The notes under the pieces were generated by a model. The model did no database searches and was not told the DNA's origin. It saw only the letters and a program-made list of their open reading frames with translations. The position numbers were made by a program, and so were the translations under genes. Shown one piece after another: positions 18,491 to 26,879 of a stretch of 52,010 bases of DNA. This DNA is from Verrucomicrobiota bacterium (GTDB taxonomy: Bacteria > Verrucomicrobiota > Verrucomicrobiia > Limisphaerales > JACDHS01): the NCBI GenBank assembly GCA_013820875.1, contig JACDHS010000015.1, positions 1 to 52,010 of the forward strand, written 5' to 3'. The first letter of the stretch is position 1. Every line of letters starts with the position of its first letter.

Positions 18491-18759
18491 GTCTGATCCC
18501 GCCGGACACAAACCTTTTTCCGCGGAATTGCCTCTGATCCCGCGTGGATTGAACTTATTTCCGCGGAAATAAGTCTGTGTCAGGCGGGAATGAAGAATTT
18601 TCTGCGGAAACAAGTCTGTTTCACGCGGGATTGAAACATTTTCCGCGGAAAATGTTCCATTACAGGCGGGAACAAAGAATTTTGCGCGGAAAAATGTTCA
18701 TTCCACGCGGACAAAGACTTATTTCCGCGGAAAAGGGTCCATGTCCGCGTGGAAAATAG
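18491..18759. repeat. Alternating-palindrome tandem array 1 (about 41-bp period)
   Basis: Six and a half diverged units alternate a palindrome centred on CCGCGG (TTTTCCGCGGAAAA-like) with a second GC-rich core. Core positions are 18539, 18581, 18622, 18663, 18704 and 18744, a spacing of 40-42 bp. The palindromes at 18553-18574 and 18635-18656 are perfect over 22 bp although their outer arms differ (acttat versus aacatt). The second core reads CCCGCGTG in one unit and CACGCGGG, its reverse complement, in another; the units at 18704 and 18744 are likewise exact reverse complements (CACGCGGA/TCCGCGTG). The period is not a multiple of three, so the array is not coding. Confidence 0.9.
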
Positions 18760-18826
18760 CTCATATTTTGAGTTTATGCCATCGTAAGGCGTTGCTGGAG
18801 TGTGGGTTGGTGGCTCTTTCGGCGGT

Positions 18827-19552
18827 TTACCTCACAGCCTTGCCCGAGAAGCGGTACATATCGCCGCGATAGACGGCGTCTTCCATTTCGAGGATCAGAC
18901 CTTTGCCGCAGAGGGTGACGCCCTGGACGTGGAAGGCGGGGATCGGTTTCTTTAGCTCAAAGGTTTCAAGCCAGTCGCCTTCCAGGAGGATGGCGCTCAG
19001 GGATTGGTCGAACTCGGTCATTTGCAGGCCGTAAACGCGTTCGTAGATGTCGAAGAGAGATTTTTCGAGGTTTTGTTTGTGAACGTCGGGGCAAAGCTTC
19101 AGCGAAATGTAACGGGTTTCTTTCATCATCGGGATGCCGTCGGCGAAGCGGATGCGTTCGATTTCGCAGTAGGGCCCTTTCAGTCGGTAATCGCGGCCGT
19201 TGACGTTCATCACGTGATCGGCGTTGCGCAGGTGGAACCCGGTTAGTTTGGTGGACGGTTTGCGTCCGGCTTCGAGCATGTTTTTGGTGAAGCCAAAGAT
19301 GCGGTTGATGGAACGTTCGATGGTGTATTTTTTGACGAAAGTTCCTTTGCCTTTGATGCGGGTGACCCAACCGGCTTTTTCCAATTCGAGAAGGGTTTTG
19401 CGCGCGGTGGTGTTGCTGACGGCGTACTTTGCGATGATGTCGTTCTCGGATGGGGCGAGGCAATCGGGCTTTAATTCGCCGGATTGGATGCGGCCGATGA
19501 TCTCGCGGCTGATCTGAAAATATTTCGGCAGATGAAAAGATTCGGCGGTCAC
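18827..19552 (-). CDS. GntR-family regulator with UTRA domain (HutC-like)
   Basis: A GTG start at 19552 is chosen, giving 241 residues from VTAESFHLPKYFQI. The longer frame up to 19738 reads through a dispersed hairpin repeat and is unlikely to be coding. The N-terminal winged helix contains APSENDIIAKYAVSNTTARK (recognition helix) and GWVTRIKGKGTFVKK (wing). A UTRA effector domain follows (RIFGFTKNMLEAGRKPSTK to ERVYGLQMTEFDQSL). HutC/UTRA proteins bind small ligands, often sugars or phosphosugars, and usually repress nearby operons. The adjacent isomerase-like cupin gene at 19829 is a plausible target. No operator was identified. Confidence 0.85.
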   Translation of the reverse strand: MTAESFHLPKYFQISREIIGRIQSGELKPDCLAPSENDIIAKYAVSNTTARKTLLELEKAGWVTRIKGKGTFVKKYTIERSINRIFGFTKNMLEAGRKPSTKLTGFHLRNADHVMNVNGRDYRLKGPYCEIERIRFADGIPMMKETRYISLKLCPDVHKQNLEKSLFDIYERVYGLQMTEFDQSLSAILLEGDWLETFELKKPIPAFHVQGVTLCGKGLILEMEDAVYRGDMYRFSGKAVR

Positions 19553-19633
19553 GATTGCAAGATTGCCACAGGGCGATTGGAAATGGAATATCGCATTCGA
19601 GTGGGCCGATGGACGGGGTGAGACCCTGATTTT

Positions 19634-19730
19634 CCCCTTTCCCCGGGACAGGCTGGAAGCCTGTCCTACCTTACAGGCGGCTTCGCCGTTAGCGTAGGAC
19701 AGGCATCTTGCCTGTCCCCGGGGAAAGGGG
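19634..19730. repeat. Long imperfect hairpin repeat (37-bp arms)
   Basis: The arm cccctttccccgggacagg plus gctggaagcctgtcctac (19634-19669) is inverted at 19694-19730 with few mismatches. The 24-bp spacer contains a small ggcggcttcgccg hairpin. A partial copy lies at 120-144. The element sits in the 5' region of the GntR gene and creates a spurious N-terminal extension in that frame. It resembles dispersed palindromic repeats of Verrucomicrobiota. Confidence 0.8.
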
Positions 19731-19828
19731 TGACCCACTTACTTTTAATCAGAGGCCCGATGGACGTAGCAGCTACAGGAACTCAGCTTGTTACTGTTTT
19801 TCATTAACAAAACCCGCTGGCCCGCTCA

Positions 19829-21100
19829 TCAAAACTTATTCTTTCGATACGCTCCCATGGCTGGAGCATTCGGATTCACTTCCGGACCGAAGTAGCGGAG
19901 AATAACCAGCGGTTCTGTTTCGCTGTGATTTTCGAAGGTCACACCAGCTTTCGCGCCGTCTTCGGTGCAGAAATACTCATCTTCGGTGAGTTCGTGAAAC
20001 CGGATCAGCTTCGGGCTGTTGAGCGGTTGTCCGTTGATTTTTCCGATGCCCTGCACGCAGATCAAGCCGTAGGCGCCGTTGTCTTTGATTGTCGCTTTTG
20101 CGCCGGGATCAACGGTCAATTCTTTGGCGGTGAATAGTTGTTCGCCATCCACTTTGCCGTAAACGATCCAACGATCCACGAAACCTTCCTTGCGCGTATC
20201 AGCGACCGGAACGGGTTCGAGGTAATGGTGCTCTTTAAATTTCGGATCAACGTTCTTTTCCCAGGCAAGCTGGTCCACGATGAAGTCGAGGTCCTTATGC
20301 TTGTTCTTGGGCATGTCTTTGACGAGGAGCGCCCAGGGCACTTCGCGACCTTCGACGAGTGATTGATACATGCCGAAAACATCAGAGCCCCATTGCGGTT
20401 CGTAAGTGCAGAGAGAACCGGGCGCGTGCAGGATGCAGGGATCGATCAACCATCCGGAGCCTACTTTCAAGCGGTAAGCTTTCGAAAGATCAAGGATTCC
20501 GTTGTCACCTTTGTTCCAGTTTTCGAGACATTTGCGAACCTGCGCCTTCGTTGTGCCTGGTTCGAAACCCATGAACGTGTAAGGGAAATTGTTCCCGACA
20601 TTGTTATGCTGTGGCGGGAAGTAATAGGACTCCGGCTTGCCTTCCTGGCCGACGAGTTTTGCCTGCTGCTGCGACTGATGCATGTGATGCGGGATCGGCC
20701 CCATGTTGTCGAAAAATTTCGAGTAAACCGGCCACTTCTTATATTTCGTCCAAATCGAGTTGCCGATCAGAGTACTGCCGCATTCCGCAACGGCTTGTTG
20801 CAACGTGAACCGTTGCTTGCCGACAACCACGTAGCTGAGACCTTCGTCCGGTGTGCGATTGTCGTTCGCCGCGGGAGTGGTGGAGGCGAACCAGCGTTCG
20901 TCGATGCCGCCGCGATTCAGGCCAAAGGCGTAGAGATCATCGGGATGAAGTTTGAGCCGTTTGCCGGGCTGAAGAAATGAGCGTGGCACCCAGCATGGGG
21001 CGAGCCGGAGCAAGCCGCCGGTTTTGGAGATTTCTGCTTCGACAGATTTTTGGACGTTTTTCTTAACCGTTTTCAGTGCGGTGACAGTATTGATGGCCAT
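19829..21100 (-). CDS. Mannose-6-phosphate isomerase-like cupin protein
   Basis: This 423-residue cytoplasmic protein resembles class I phosphomannose isomerases. GPIPHHMHQSQQ near residue 133 supplies the cupin H-x-H metal ligands, and IDPCILHAPGSLCTYEPQWG near residue 220 is a probable second metal or active-site segment. A C-terminal cupin-like domain follows (ICVQGIGKINGQ, RFHELTEDEYFCTEDG, VTFENHSETEPLVILRYFG). The family interconverts aldose and ketose phosphates. The sequence is diverged, so the exact sugar is uncertain. The neighbouring GntR/UTRA regulator and divergent secreted toroid-like protein point to carbohydrate metabolism. Confidence 0.6.
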   Translation of the reverse strand: MAINTVTALKTVKKNVQKSVEAEISKTGGLLRLAPCWVPRSFLQPGKRLKLHPDDLYAFGLNRGGIDERWFASTTPAANDNRTPDEGLSYVVVGKQRFTLQQAVAECGSTLIGNSIWTKYKKWPVYSKFFDNMGPIPHHMHQSQQQAKLVGQEGKPESYYFPPQHNNVGNNFPYTFMGFEPGTTKAQVRKCLENWNKGDNGILDLSKAYRLKVGSGWLIDPCILHAPGSLCTYEPQWGSDVFGMYQSLVEGREVPWALLVKDMPKNKHKDLDFIVDQLAWEKNVDPKFKEHHYLEPVPVADTRKEGFVDRWIVYGKVDGEQLFTAKELTVDPGAKATIKDNGAYGLICVQGIGKINGQPLNSPKLIRFHELTEDEYFCTEDGAKAGVTFENHSETEPLVILRYFGPEVNPNAPAMGAYRKNKF

Positions 21101-21291
21101 AATAAATTTTCGCTGGAGAACTTAAGACGAAGAGGTTTGTAAAGAGTTGCGCGGCGTTTTGGAATCTTTTTCCGAGGGAGCGTGGCGAGCATTGGAAAGG
21201 CTCGGGGAGCATTACACGTTGCGAGGAAGGTTTGAAATGCACTGAATTGCCGCTTATATCAGGACGTCTCAATCGGGCTCACATCGTTATT

Positions 21292-23418
21292 ATGAAAAAC
21301 TGCGTTGCTATCATCCTGACTTTTCTGGCCTGCAGCTTAAGCCTCATGGCAACACCGAAATTTGTCCTGAGCTGTTCACCGGAGAACGACCTCTATCGTG
21401 TCCTCAAGAAGAGCGGCGTCAAATGTGTGCGGACAGATTCGCCTGAAGCAGCCATTGCGAAAGCTGGGGATAATTCTGCCGTTCTTATCCTGGCGAAAGA
21501 TTATCCTTCACGCCCGACCACAATCCAAAAGCAAACGTTGGAACTGGCGGAAAAGAAGCGGCTCCATCTCTTCATTGAGTTTGCGGAGTCTCTGCCCGAC
21601 ATTGAACAACTCTCCACCGAAGCGCGAGGCGTCACCTGGGAACGTGGCATCGTTTCCTCGGACGCGTTCGGCAGCAAGTTGCCCGCGCAAAGCATTCTCG
21701 CCCTGCATGATTGTCGGTTCCTGCCGGTGAAAGCCGGGAAACCGTGGATTGTGATCGGGCGCGTCGCGGGATTTGACCGGGCAGTTTACGGGATTCCGGA
21801 AAATGCATTTCCCATCCTCTTCGAAATTCCTGAGCGTCGAATGATCATCGCAACCACGAAACTCAGCGACTTCGTGACCGCTCGCTATGCTCCGACAGAA
21901 CATTGGACAATCATCTGGGAAAAACTTTTGGCGCAGCTTTCCGGCGATGACACCATTCGGCTTAAGTCGAGCCCCACGGTTGCCCCCACTTACGCCGCCA
22001 CGGAAAAGCTGCCGCGCGATTTCGAAAAACGGGCATTCAATGCCGCCGCCAATTGGATTCACAACTCCCGTTTACTCGTGCCAGCCGAAAGGACGAATGA
22101 AATCCATAGCGCCCTGGCAACGAATGGAGAAATCGCTCCGTTGCCGGCTGAAACAACGAAAAATGGCGATGGCTCACATGGTATTCTGGAAGGCTATGCG
22201 TCAGGGATCTTGCCGAGCGGTGACCAGCAACAACGACTTCCGTTGCGCGCGGATTGCAACCTGGAATCGGCTGCCGTTTTAGCTTTCGACCACTTGCTGA
22301 CCCGCGACAAACGTTCAGCAGCAGTCGCCGAAAACCTGGTCGATTTTGTTTATTTCAACTCAGGCATGTGCGCTGGCCCAAGAGCGGACGCTCGTCACGG
22401 GGCATACGGTTTGATCGGCTGGGGAGATATTTCCCCTGCATGGCTGGTCGCAAATTACGGAGACGACAATGCACGGTCTATCCTCGGCACAATTGTCGCA
22501 GCCGCAGCGTTGAAGAATGAAAAGTGGGACACCGTTATTGCCCGGGCGTTGCTCGCGAATTTTCGAGTCACGGGAAAATACGGTTTCCAAGGAGATCGTA
22601 TCGACAATCCAGCTCTGGCCAACGGCTGGAAACAATTCTTCAATGCGGAAACCATTAATTACTCACCTCATTTTGAATCGGGGTTGTGGGCCTGCAACTT
22701 GTGGGCGTATCGCGCCACGGGTTACGAACCGTTTCTGAATCGCGCGACGAACGCCATCGCGATGACGATGAAAGTGTATCCCAGCGGGTGGCGTTGGCAG
22801 AACAATCTGGAACGTGCGCGCATGCTGCTTTGCCTCGCCTGGCTTGTGCGGGTGCAGGACACCGCACAGCATCGCGAATGGTTAATGGCTGTCGCAAACG
22901 ATCTGCTTAAACAGCAGGAATCCAATGGAGCCTTGCGCGACTGGATAGAAGGCACGGGAGGCGGTCACTACCAGATTCCACAATCCAACGAAGCGTATGG
23001 CACCGCGGAGACACCGTTGATCCAGGAAAACGGCGATCCCGCGAGCGATCAACTTTACATCACAGGATTTGCCCTGCTCGGCTTAAGAGAGGCAGTCGGC
23101 GCCACCGGTGATAAAAAATTGAAGCAAGCAGAAGACAAACTTGCAGAGTTCCTCTGCCGGATCCAGGTCCGCTCCTCAAAGCCTTATCTGAACGGATGGT
23201 GGTTTCGGGCTTTCGATGATCGTCGTTGGGAATATTGGGCGAGTTCCGCGGACATGGGGTGGGGTGCGTGGTCCCTGGAGGCTGGCTGGGCGCAAGCATG
23301 GACTGCCGTGACGCTCGGGTTGCGCGAAAAGAAAACAACCCTCTGGGATTTTACCAAAACCGTCGAGATCCAGCAGGAGTTTGAGTCTTTGAAACCAACG
23401 ATGCTCACGGAGAATTGA
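21292..23418 (+). CDS. Secreted protein with alpha/alpha-toroid glycosidase-like domain
   Basis: The start at 21292 gives a signal peptide (MKNCVAIILTFLACSLSLMA) and 708 residues. The N-terminal about 210 residues look like an alpha/beta domain (VLSCSPENDLYRVLKKSGVK, VLILAKDYPS, LHLFIEFAESLP). The rest is helix-rich with repeated aromatic motifs: RADCNLESAAVLAFDHLL, GLIGWGDISPAWLVANYGDD, HFESGLWACNLWAYRATGY, WGAWSLEAGWAQAW. These suggest a six-hairpin toroid as in many glycoside hydrolases and lyases. No catalytic residues can be assigned. It is divergent from the isomerase-like gene with 191 bp between. A weak hairpin (23511-23533) may end transcription. Confidence 0.65.
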   Translation: MKNCVAIILTFLACSLSLMATPKFVLSCSPENDLYRVLKKSGVKCVRTDSPEAAIAKAGDNSAVLILAKDYPSRPTTIQKQTLELAEKKRLHLFIEFAESLPDIEQLSTEARGVTWERGIVSSDAFGSKLPAQSILALHDCRFLPVKAGKPWIVIGRVAGFDRAVYGIPENAFPILFEIPERRMIIATTKLSDFVTARYAPTEHWTIIWEKLLAQLSGDDTIRLKSSPTVAPTYAATEKLPRDFEKRAFNAAANWIHNSRLLVPAERTNEIHSALATNGEIAPLPAETTKNGDGSHGILEGYASGILPSGDQQQRLPLRADCNLESAAVLAFDHLLTRDKRSAAVAENLVDFVYFNSGMCAGPRADARHGAYGLIGWGDISPAWLVANYGDDNARSILGTIVAAAALKNEKWDTVIARALLANFRVTGKYGFQGDRIDNPALANGWKQFFNAETINYSPHFESGLWACNLWAYRATGYEPFLNRATNAIAMTMKVYPSGWRWQNNLERARMLLCLAWLVRVQDTAQHREWLMAVANDLLKQQESNGALRDWIEGTGGGHYQIPQSNEAYGTAETPLIQENGDPASDQLYITGFALLGLREAVGATGDKKLKQAEDKLAEFLCRIQVRSSKPYLNGWWFRAFDDRRWEYWASSADMGWGAWSLEAGWAQAWTAVTLGLREKKTTLWDFTKTVEIQQEFESLKPTMLTEN

Positions 23419-23661
23419 TCTCTCTAAAATTAACCATGAGATATTCGCGATTGGATTCTTTCATTAAGCTAAAAACGGCAGTTACTCGATAAAAGGTCAA
23501 TCAGAAGAACCGAGGTTCTGGTTGCAGACCTCGCTATTTTCGGTGGAATCGGAATCGTGAATGTTCTGTCTCTGGCAGATCTGAGGCTCGATTGTTTCGC
23601 GAGCGGAAAACCGGAAATTTGTTTCAAAAAGGCGTCGGAGGGTGTTTTATCGCGTCGGCTG

Positions 23662-24408
23662 ATGAAAATTCTTGGCATTATTCCGGCGCGATTCGCTTCC
23701 ACCCGATTTCCAGGGAAACCGCTGGCGCTCATTGCTGGCAAACCGTTGATTCAACACGTCGTGGAGCAATGCCGCTCTGCAAAATCGTTGAGCGAAGTGG
23801 TTGTGGCAACGGATGACCAGCGGATTGCCGACGTGGCAAAGAGCTTTTGTCGTGTCGAAATGACGCGAAACGATCACCCGAGTGGTTCGGATCGGATCGC
23901 GGAGGTGGCGAACCGGAACGACTGTGATGCTGTGGTGAACATCCAGGGAGATGAACCGTTGATTGATCCGAGCGTGATTGATGCAGTAGCCAATGCGCTG
24001 GCGGACAACGAAATGTCCACTGCGGCGACCCTAATCACGGAGGTTTCCGAATACGAAACGTCGAACGTTGTAAAAGTCGTTGTCAATTCTTCGGGACGAG
24101 CCTTATATTTTTCGCGTCGCACGATTCCGTTTGTGCGCGATGCCGCCAGTAGTTCCGCTGTCGAACAGTTGGCGGCGTTTCCTTTTTTGAAGCACCTCGG
24201 CATTTATGGTTATCGGCGCGAGACATTATTGCGTTTGGTAACCTTTCCAGTTTCACCACTGGAAAATGCGGAGAAGCTGGAACAATTACGCGCGCTCGAG
24301 AACGGCATTCAGATTGCAGTGGTGAAAGTGAATTATGACAGCATCGGGGTGGACGTGCCGGAGGATGTGGCAAGGGTGGAAAAGATTCTGAATCGGTTGC
24401 ATGGTTGA
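23662..24408 (+). CDS. kdsB: 3-deoxy-manno-octulosonate cytidylyltransferase (CMP-KDO synthetase)
   Basis: The family start [20 protein letters not shown] is at 23662, giving 248 residues; the frame continues upstream but is not conserved-looking. Motifs are the CTP-binding [20 protein letters not shown] near residue 47, [10 protein letters not shown] near residue 93, and [13 protein letters not shown] at the end. It activates KDO with CTP for lipid A-core synthesis in the cytoplasm, which indicates a Gram-negative envelope. Its last codons and stop lie inside a dispersed repeat (24395-24477). pyrG, which makes CTP, follows 116 bp downstream. Confidence 0.95.
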   Translation: MKILGIIPARFASTRFPGKPLALIAGKPLIQHVVEQCRSAKSLSEVVVATDDQRIADVAKSFCRVEMTRNDHPSGSDRIAEVANRNDCDAVVNIQGDEPLIDPSVIDAVANALADNEMSTAATLITEVSEYETSNVVKVVVNSSGRALYFSRRTIPFVRDAASSSAVEQLAAFPFLKHLGIYGYRRETLLRLVTFPVSPLENAEKLEQLRALENGIQIAVVKVNYDSIGVDVPEDVARVEKILNRLHG

Positions 24409-24477
24409 ATTGTTGCATCGTTGAATGGGAAGACGGGACGCAACGATGTAGCTGTGCAACCATTTTAACGATTCAAC
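24395..24477. repeat. CGTTGAATGG-type palindromic repeat, copy 1
   Basis: The words ggttgcatggttgaattg and gttgcatcgttgaatggg are mirrored by caacgatgtagctgtgcaac and ccattttaacgattcaacc, making an imperfect hairpin. The repeat overlaps the 3' end of kdsB. A related copy lies at 28176-28250. Confidence 0.65.
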
Positions 24478-24524
24478 CGCGCAGCGCAGAGCGAGCAGCA
24501 ACCAATCACAAAGCAACGAAACAG

Positions 24525-26141
24525 ATGAAATACATTTTTGTTACTGGCGGTGTAGTGAGTTCCCTCGGCAAAGGGCTGACGGCAGCGTCCCTCGGGACGT
24601 TGCTGGAGAAGCGCGGGCTCTCGATCACCATCCAGAAGTTCGATCCTTATCTCAACGTGGACCCTGGCACGATGAGCCCGTATCAGCACGGTGAAGTTTA
24701 TGTGCTCGATGATGGCGCGGAAACCGATCTCGACCTCGGCCATTACGAGCGCTTCACGAATGTAAAACTGACGCGCCTGAACAACCTCACCAGCGGACAG
24801 GTTTATCAGACGGTGTTGGACAAGGAACGTAACGGCGATTATCTCGGCAAGACCGTGCAGGTGATTCCCCATATCACCGATGAAATCCAGAATCGCATCA
24901 CCCAACTCGCGGAACATTCCAAGGCGGACATCGTCATCACTGAACTGGGTGGAACGACCGGCGATATTGAAGGACTCCCTTTCCTGGAAGCCATTCGTGA
25001 GTTCGCCCTCGAAGTGGGGCCGACAAACGTTCTCTTCATGCACGTCACTTACGTGCCATTCATCAAGGCTGCCGGTGAACTTAAGACGAAGCCGACCCAA
25101 CAATCGGTCGCGAAACTGCGCGAGATCGGTATCGCTCCGCACATTTTGATTTGTCGCTGCGAAAAGCCGCTGGATGCCGAATTACGCCAAAAGATTTCTT
25201 TGTTCTGCAACGTCCCGAGAGAAGCGGTCATTGAAGAAATGGATGTGGAGCACAGCATTTATGAAGTGCCATTGATGTTGCAGCGCGAGCGTCTTGATGA
25301 GCTTGTGTGCCGTTATCTCCACCTGGAAACGCCTCCAGCCGACATGACCGAATGGCAGGATATCATTCGCAAACTGATCGCCCCGCGTCATCGGGTCCGT
25401 GTTGGTGTGGTCGGCAAATACATCGAATTGCAGGATGCCTATAAATCGGTTTACGAATCGGTGATTCACGGTGGCATCGCGAATGATTGCGGGGTTGAGA
25501 TTGTGAAATTTGACGCGGAGCAAATCGAGCAACTCGGCGCGGAGAAAGTTCTCGGTGGTTTGGGTGGCATCCTGATTCCCGGCGGTTTCGGAGAACGTGG
25601 TGTTGAAGGAAAGATTCTCGCCGCACAGTATGCCCGCGAAAAAGGTGTGCCATACCTCGGGCTTTGTCTTGGGATGCAGATTGCCACCATTGAGTTTGCC
25701 CGGAACGTGTTGAAACTCGACAAAGCGCACTCCACGGAATTCGATCCCGAATCGCCGCACCCGGTGATCGCCTTGCAGGAAGGCCAAAAGAAAGTTTCAA
25801 AAAAAGGTGGAACGATGCGTCTTGGCTTGCAGGCGTGCCAGTTGAAGGAGGGTTCCCTTGCGAATCAACTTTACGGCTCACTTCTGATTCACGAACGGCA
25901 TCGGCATCGCTACGAGTTGAACAATTGTTACCGGGAACAGCTTGAAGGAAAAGGATTGGTGATCAGCGGCACGACGCCCGACGGCACTCTGGCGGAAGTG
26001 GTGGAAGTCCCGGGGCATCCATTTTATATCGCCTGCCAGTATCATCCAGAGTTCCAAAGCAAACCGATCCGCCCACATCCCTTGTTCAAAGGTTTCATTG
26101 CGGCTGCGCACGTCTATATGCATCAGAAGCCGATCAGCTAA
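24525..26141 (+). CDS. pyrG: CTP synthase
   Basis: The start at [20 protein letters not shown] (24525) gives the usual 538 residues. The N-terminal amidoligase domain has the P-loop [13 protein letters not shown] and [20 protein letters not shown]. The C-terminal class I glutaminase domain shows [12 protein letters not shown], the nucleophile cysteine in YLGLCLGMQ, and the His-Glu pair in [10 protein letters not shown]. It converts UTP to CTP using glutamine and ATP. Directly downstream, with no gap, a nucleotidyltransferase gene begins (TAA followed immediately by ATG). Confidence 0.97.
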   Translation: MKYIFVTGGVVSSLGKGLTAASLGTLLEKRGLSITIQKFDPYLNVDPGTMSPYQHGEVYVLDDGAETDLDLGHYERFTNVKLTRLNNLTSGQVYQTVLDKERNGDYLGKTVQVIPHITDEIQNRITQLAEHSKADIVITELGGTTGDIEGLPFLEAIREFALEVGPTNVLFMHVTYVPFIKAAGELKTKPTQQSVAKLREIGIAPHILICRCEKPLDAELRQKISLFCNVPREAVIEEMDVEHSIYEVPLMLQRERLDELVCRYLHLETPPADMTEWQDIIRKLIAPRHRVRVGVVGKYIELQDAYKSVYESVIHGGIANDCGVEIVKFDAEQIEQLGAEKVLGGLGGILIPGGFGERGVEGKILAAQYAREKGVPYLGLCLGMQIATIEFARNVLKLDKAHSTEFDPESPHPVIALQEGQKKVSKKGGTMRLGLQACQLKEGSLANQLYGSLLIHERHRHRYELNNCYREQLEGKGLVISGTTPDGTLAEVVEVPGHPFYIACQYHPEFQSKPIRPHPLFKGFIAAAHVYMHQKPIS

Positions 26142-26675
26142 ATGAATGTGCTGCAGACCATCTGTCAGCGTGCTTTTGAAAAACATCTGCCTCTCATTTT
26201 AATGGGCGGACATGCGGTCATTGCGCATGGTCACCCAAGGACAACTTTTGACATTGATCTAGTGGCCAGAAACACAGACCGCAACGTGTGGACTGACTTA
26301 TTAAAAGAGCTTGGCTATACAATATTCTCAGATCGCGAGACGTTCCTGCAATTTAGCGCACCCGACGAACATACAATGGCAGTGGATGTGATGTTTGTGA
26401 ACGAGGGAACATTTGAAAAATTTCTGACTCAATCTCAACCTCTTCCCGAAATTGCGAAGAATGCAAAGGTGGTGTCGCTGCAACATCTTCTTGCGTTGAA
26501 AAGCCACGCTCTAAAGCACGGCCATCCGCAACGAACGTTCAAAGATTTGGACGACGTGATGAATTTAGTGGAGGTTCATCATATTGATGTAACTCTCCCA
26601 GAGTGGCGTGAATTATTTTTGAAGTACGGCACCATAGAACTTTATGAAAAGCTCAAGCGAATCTCGGGCAGCTGA
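26142..26675 (+). CDS. Nucleotidyltransferase (AbiEii/MNT-like)
   Basis: This 177-residue protein has a minimal nucleotidyltransferase core: MGGHAVIAHGHPRTTFDIDL at residues 21-40, with the GG loop (22-23) and the metal aspartates D37 and D39. A third carboxylate is probably in MAVDVMFV. The C-terminal helical part contains LLALKSHALKHGHPQRTFKDLDDVMNL, as in AbiEii-type and related proteins. The start directly follows the pyrG stop, and the 3' end overlaps a small gene by 32 bp. Such proteins are often toxins or RNA/protein-modifying enzymes of two-gene modules; activity here is inferred from family only. Confidence 0.75.
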   Translation: MNVLQTICQRAFEKHLPLILMGGHAVIAHGHPRTTFDIDLVARNTDRNVWTDLLKELGYTIFSDRETFLQFSAPDEHTMAVDVMFVNEGTFEKFLTQSQPLPEIAKNAKVVSLQHLLALKSHALKHGHPQRTFKDLDDVMNLVEVHHIDVTLPEWRELFLKYGTIELYEKLKRISGS

Positions 26676-26847
26676 AATCTCCGATCTGGATTTTCCCGAT
26701 TGGAATGGGATGGTCGATTCGGGGGTGAACATATCGACCAAAGCTGCTTTTGAGGCATGCGAAGAGTACTTGCGGCTATTCCCCAAGGCAGTTCAAAACC
26801 GGAAACAGAAACGGTCCGTAAACCCGGTTGCTGAATTCAAGCTGTAG
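26644..26847 (+). CDS. Small partner protein of the nucleotidyltransferase
   Basis: This 67-residue frame starts inside the nucleotidyltransferase gene (32-bp overlap) in another phase. The acidic N-terminal half contains DLDFPDWNGMVDSG, the middle is TKAAFEACEEYLRLFP and the tail is basic. No fold is recognised. Size, overlap and order suggest a cognate partner, perhaps an antitoxin or adaptor. It could be a chance frame, but the composition looks coding and nothing else occupies the gap before folC. Confidence 0.55.
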   Translation: MKSSSESRAAEISDLDFPDWNGMVDSGVNISTKAAFEACEEYLRLFPKAVQNRKQKRSVNPVAEFKL

Positions 26848-26879
26848 TTCACCCTACCGGGATCGGTTTCCAATCGTCC

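Larger units (their letters stand above)
17995..18826. other. 832-bp gene-free repeat region
   Basis: This stretch lies between convergent genes. It contains the terminator of the secreted protein (18009-18038), an inverted-repeat element (18190-18296), about 190 bp without recognisable content, and the 41-bp-period palindrome array (18491-18759). The short open frames across it are incidental. Confidence 0.75.

Noticed and set aside
18577-18759. 60-codon open frame over array 1
   Set aside because: The repeat period of about 41 bp is not a multiple of three, so unit-to-unit conservation is not at codon level; the peptide is a by-product of the array.
18491-18759. CRISPR array
   Set aside because: No unique spacers between identical repeats; units diverge throughout, are fully palindromic and no cas genes are nearby. 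The same applies to 33848-34160.
19553-19738. N-terminal extension of the GntR regulator
   Set aside because: It is encoded by a dispersed hairpin repeat and lies before the conserved winged-helix start; a GTG at 19552 fits better.
24405-24524. 40-residue N-terminal extension of PyrG
   Set aside because: CTP synthases begin at the MKYIFVTGG-type start; the extension runs through a repeat and overlaps the kdsB stop.
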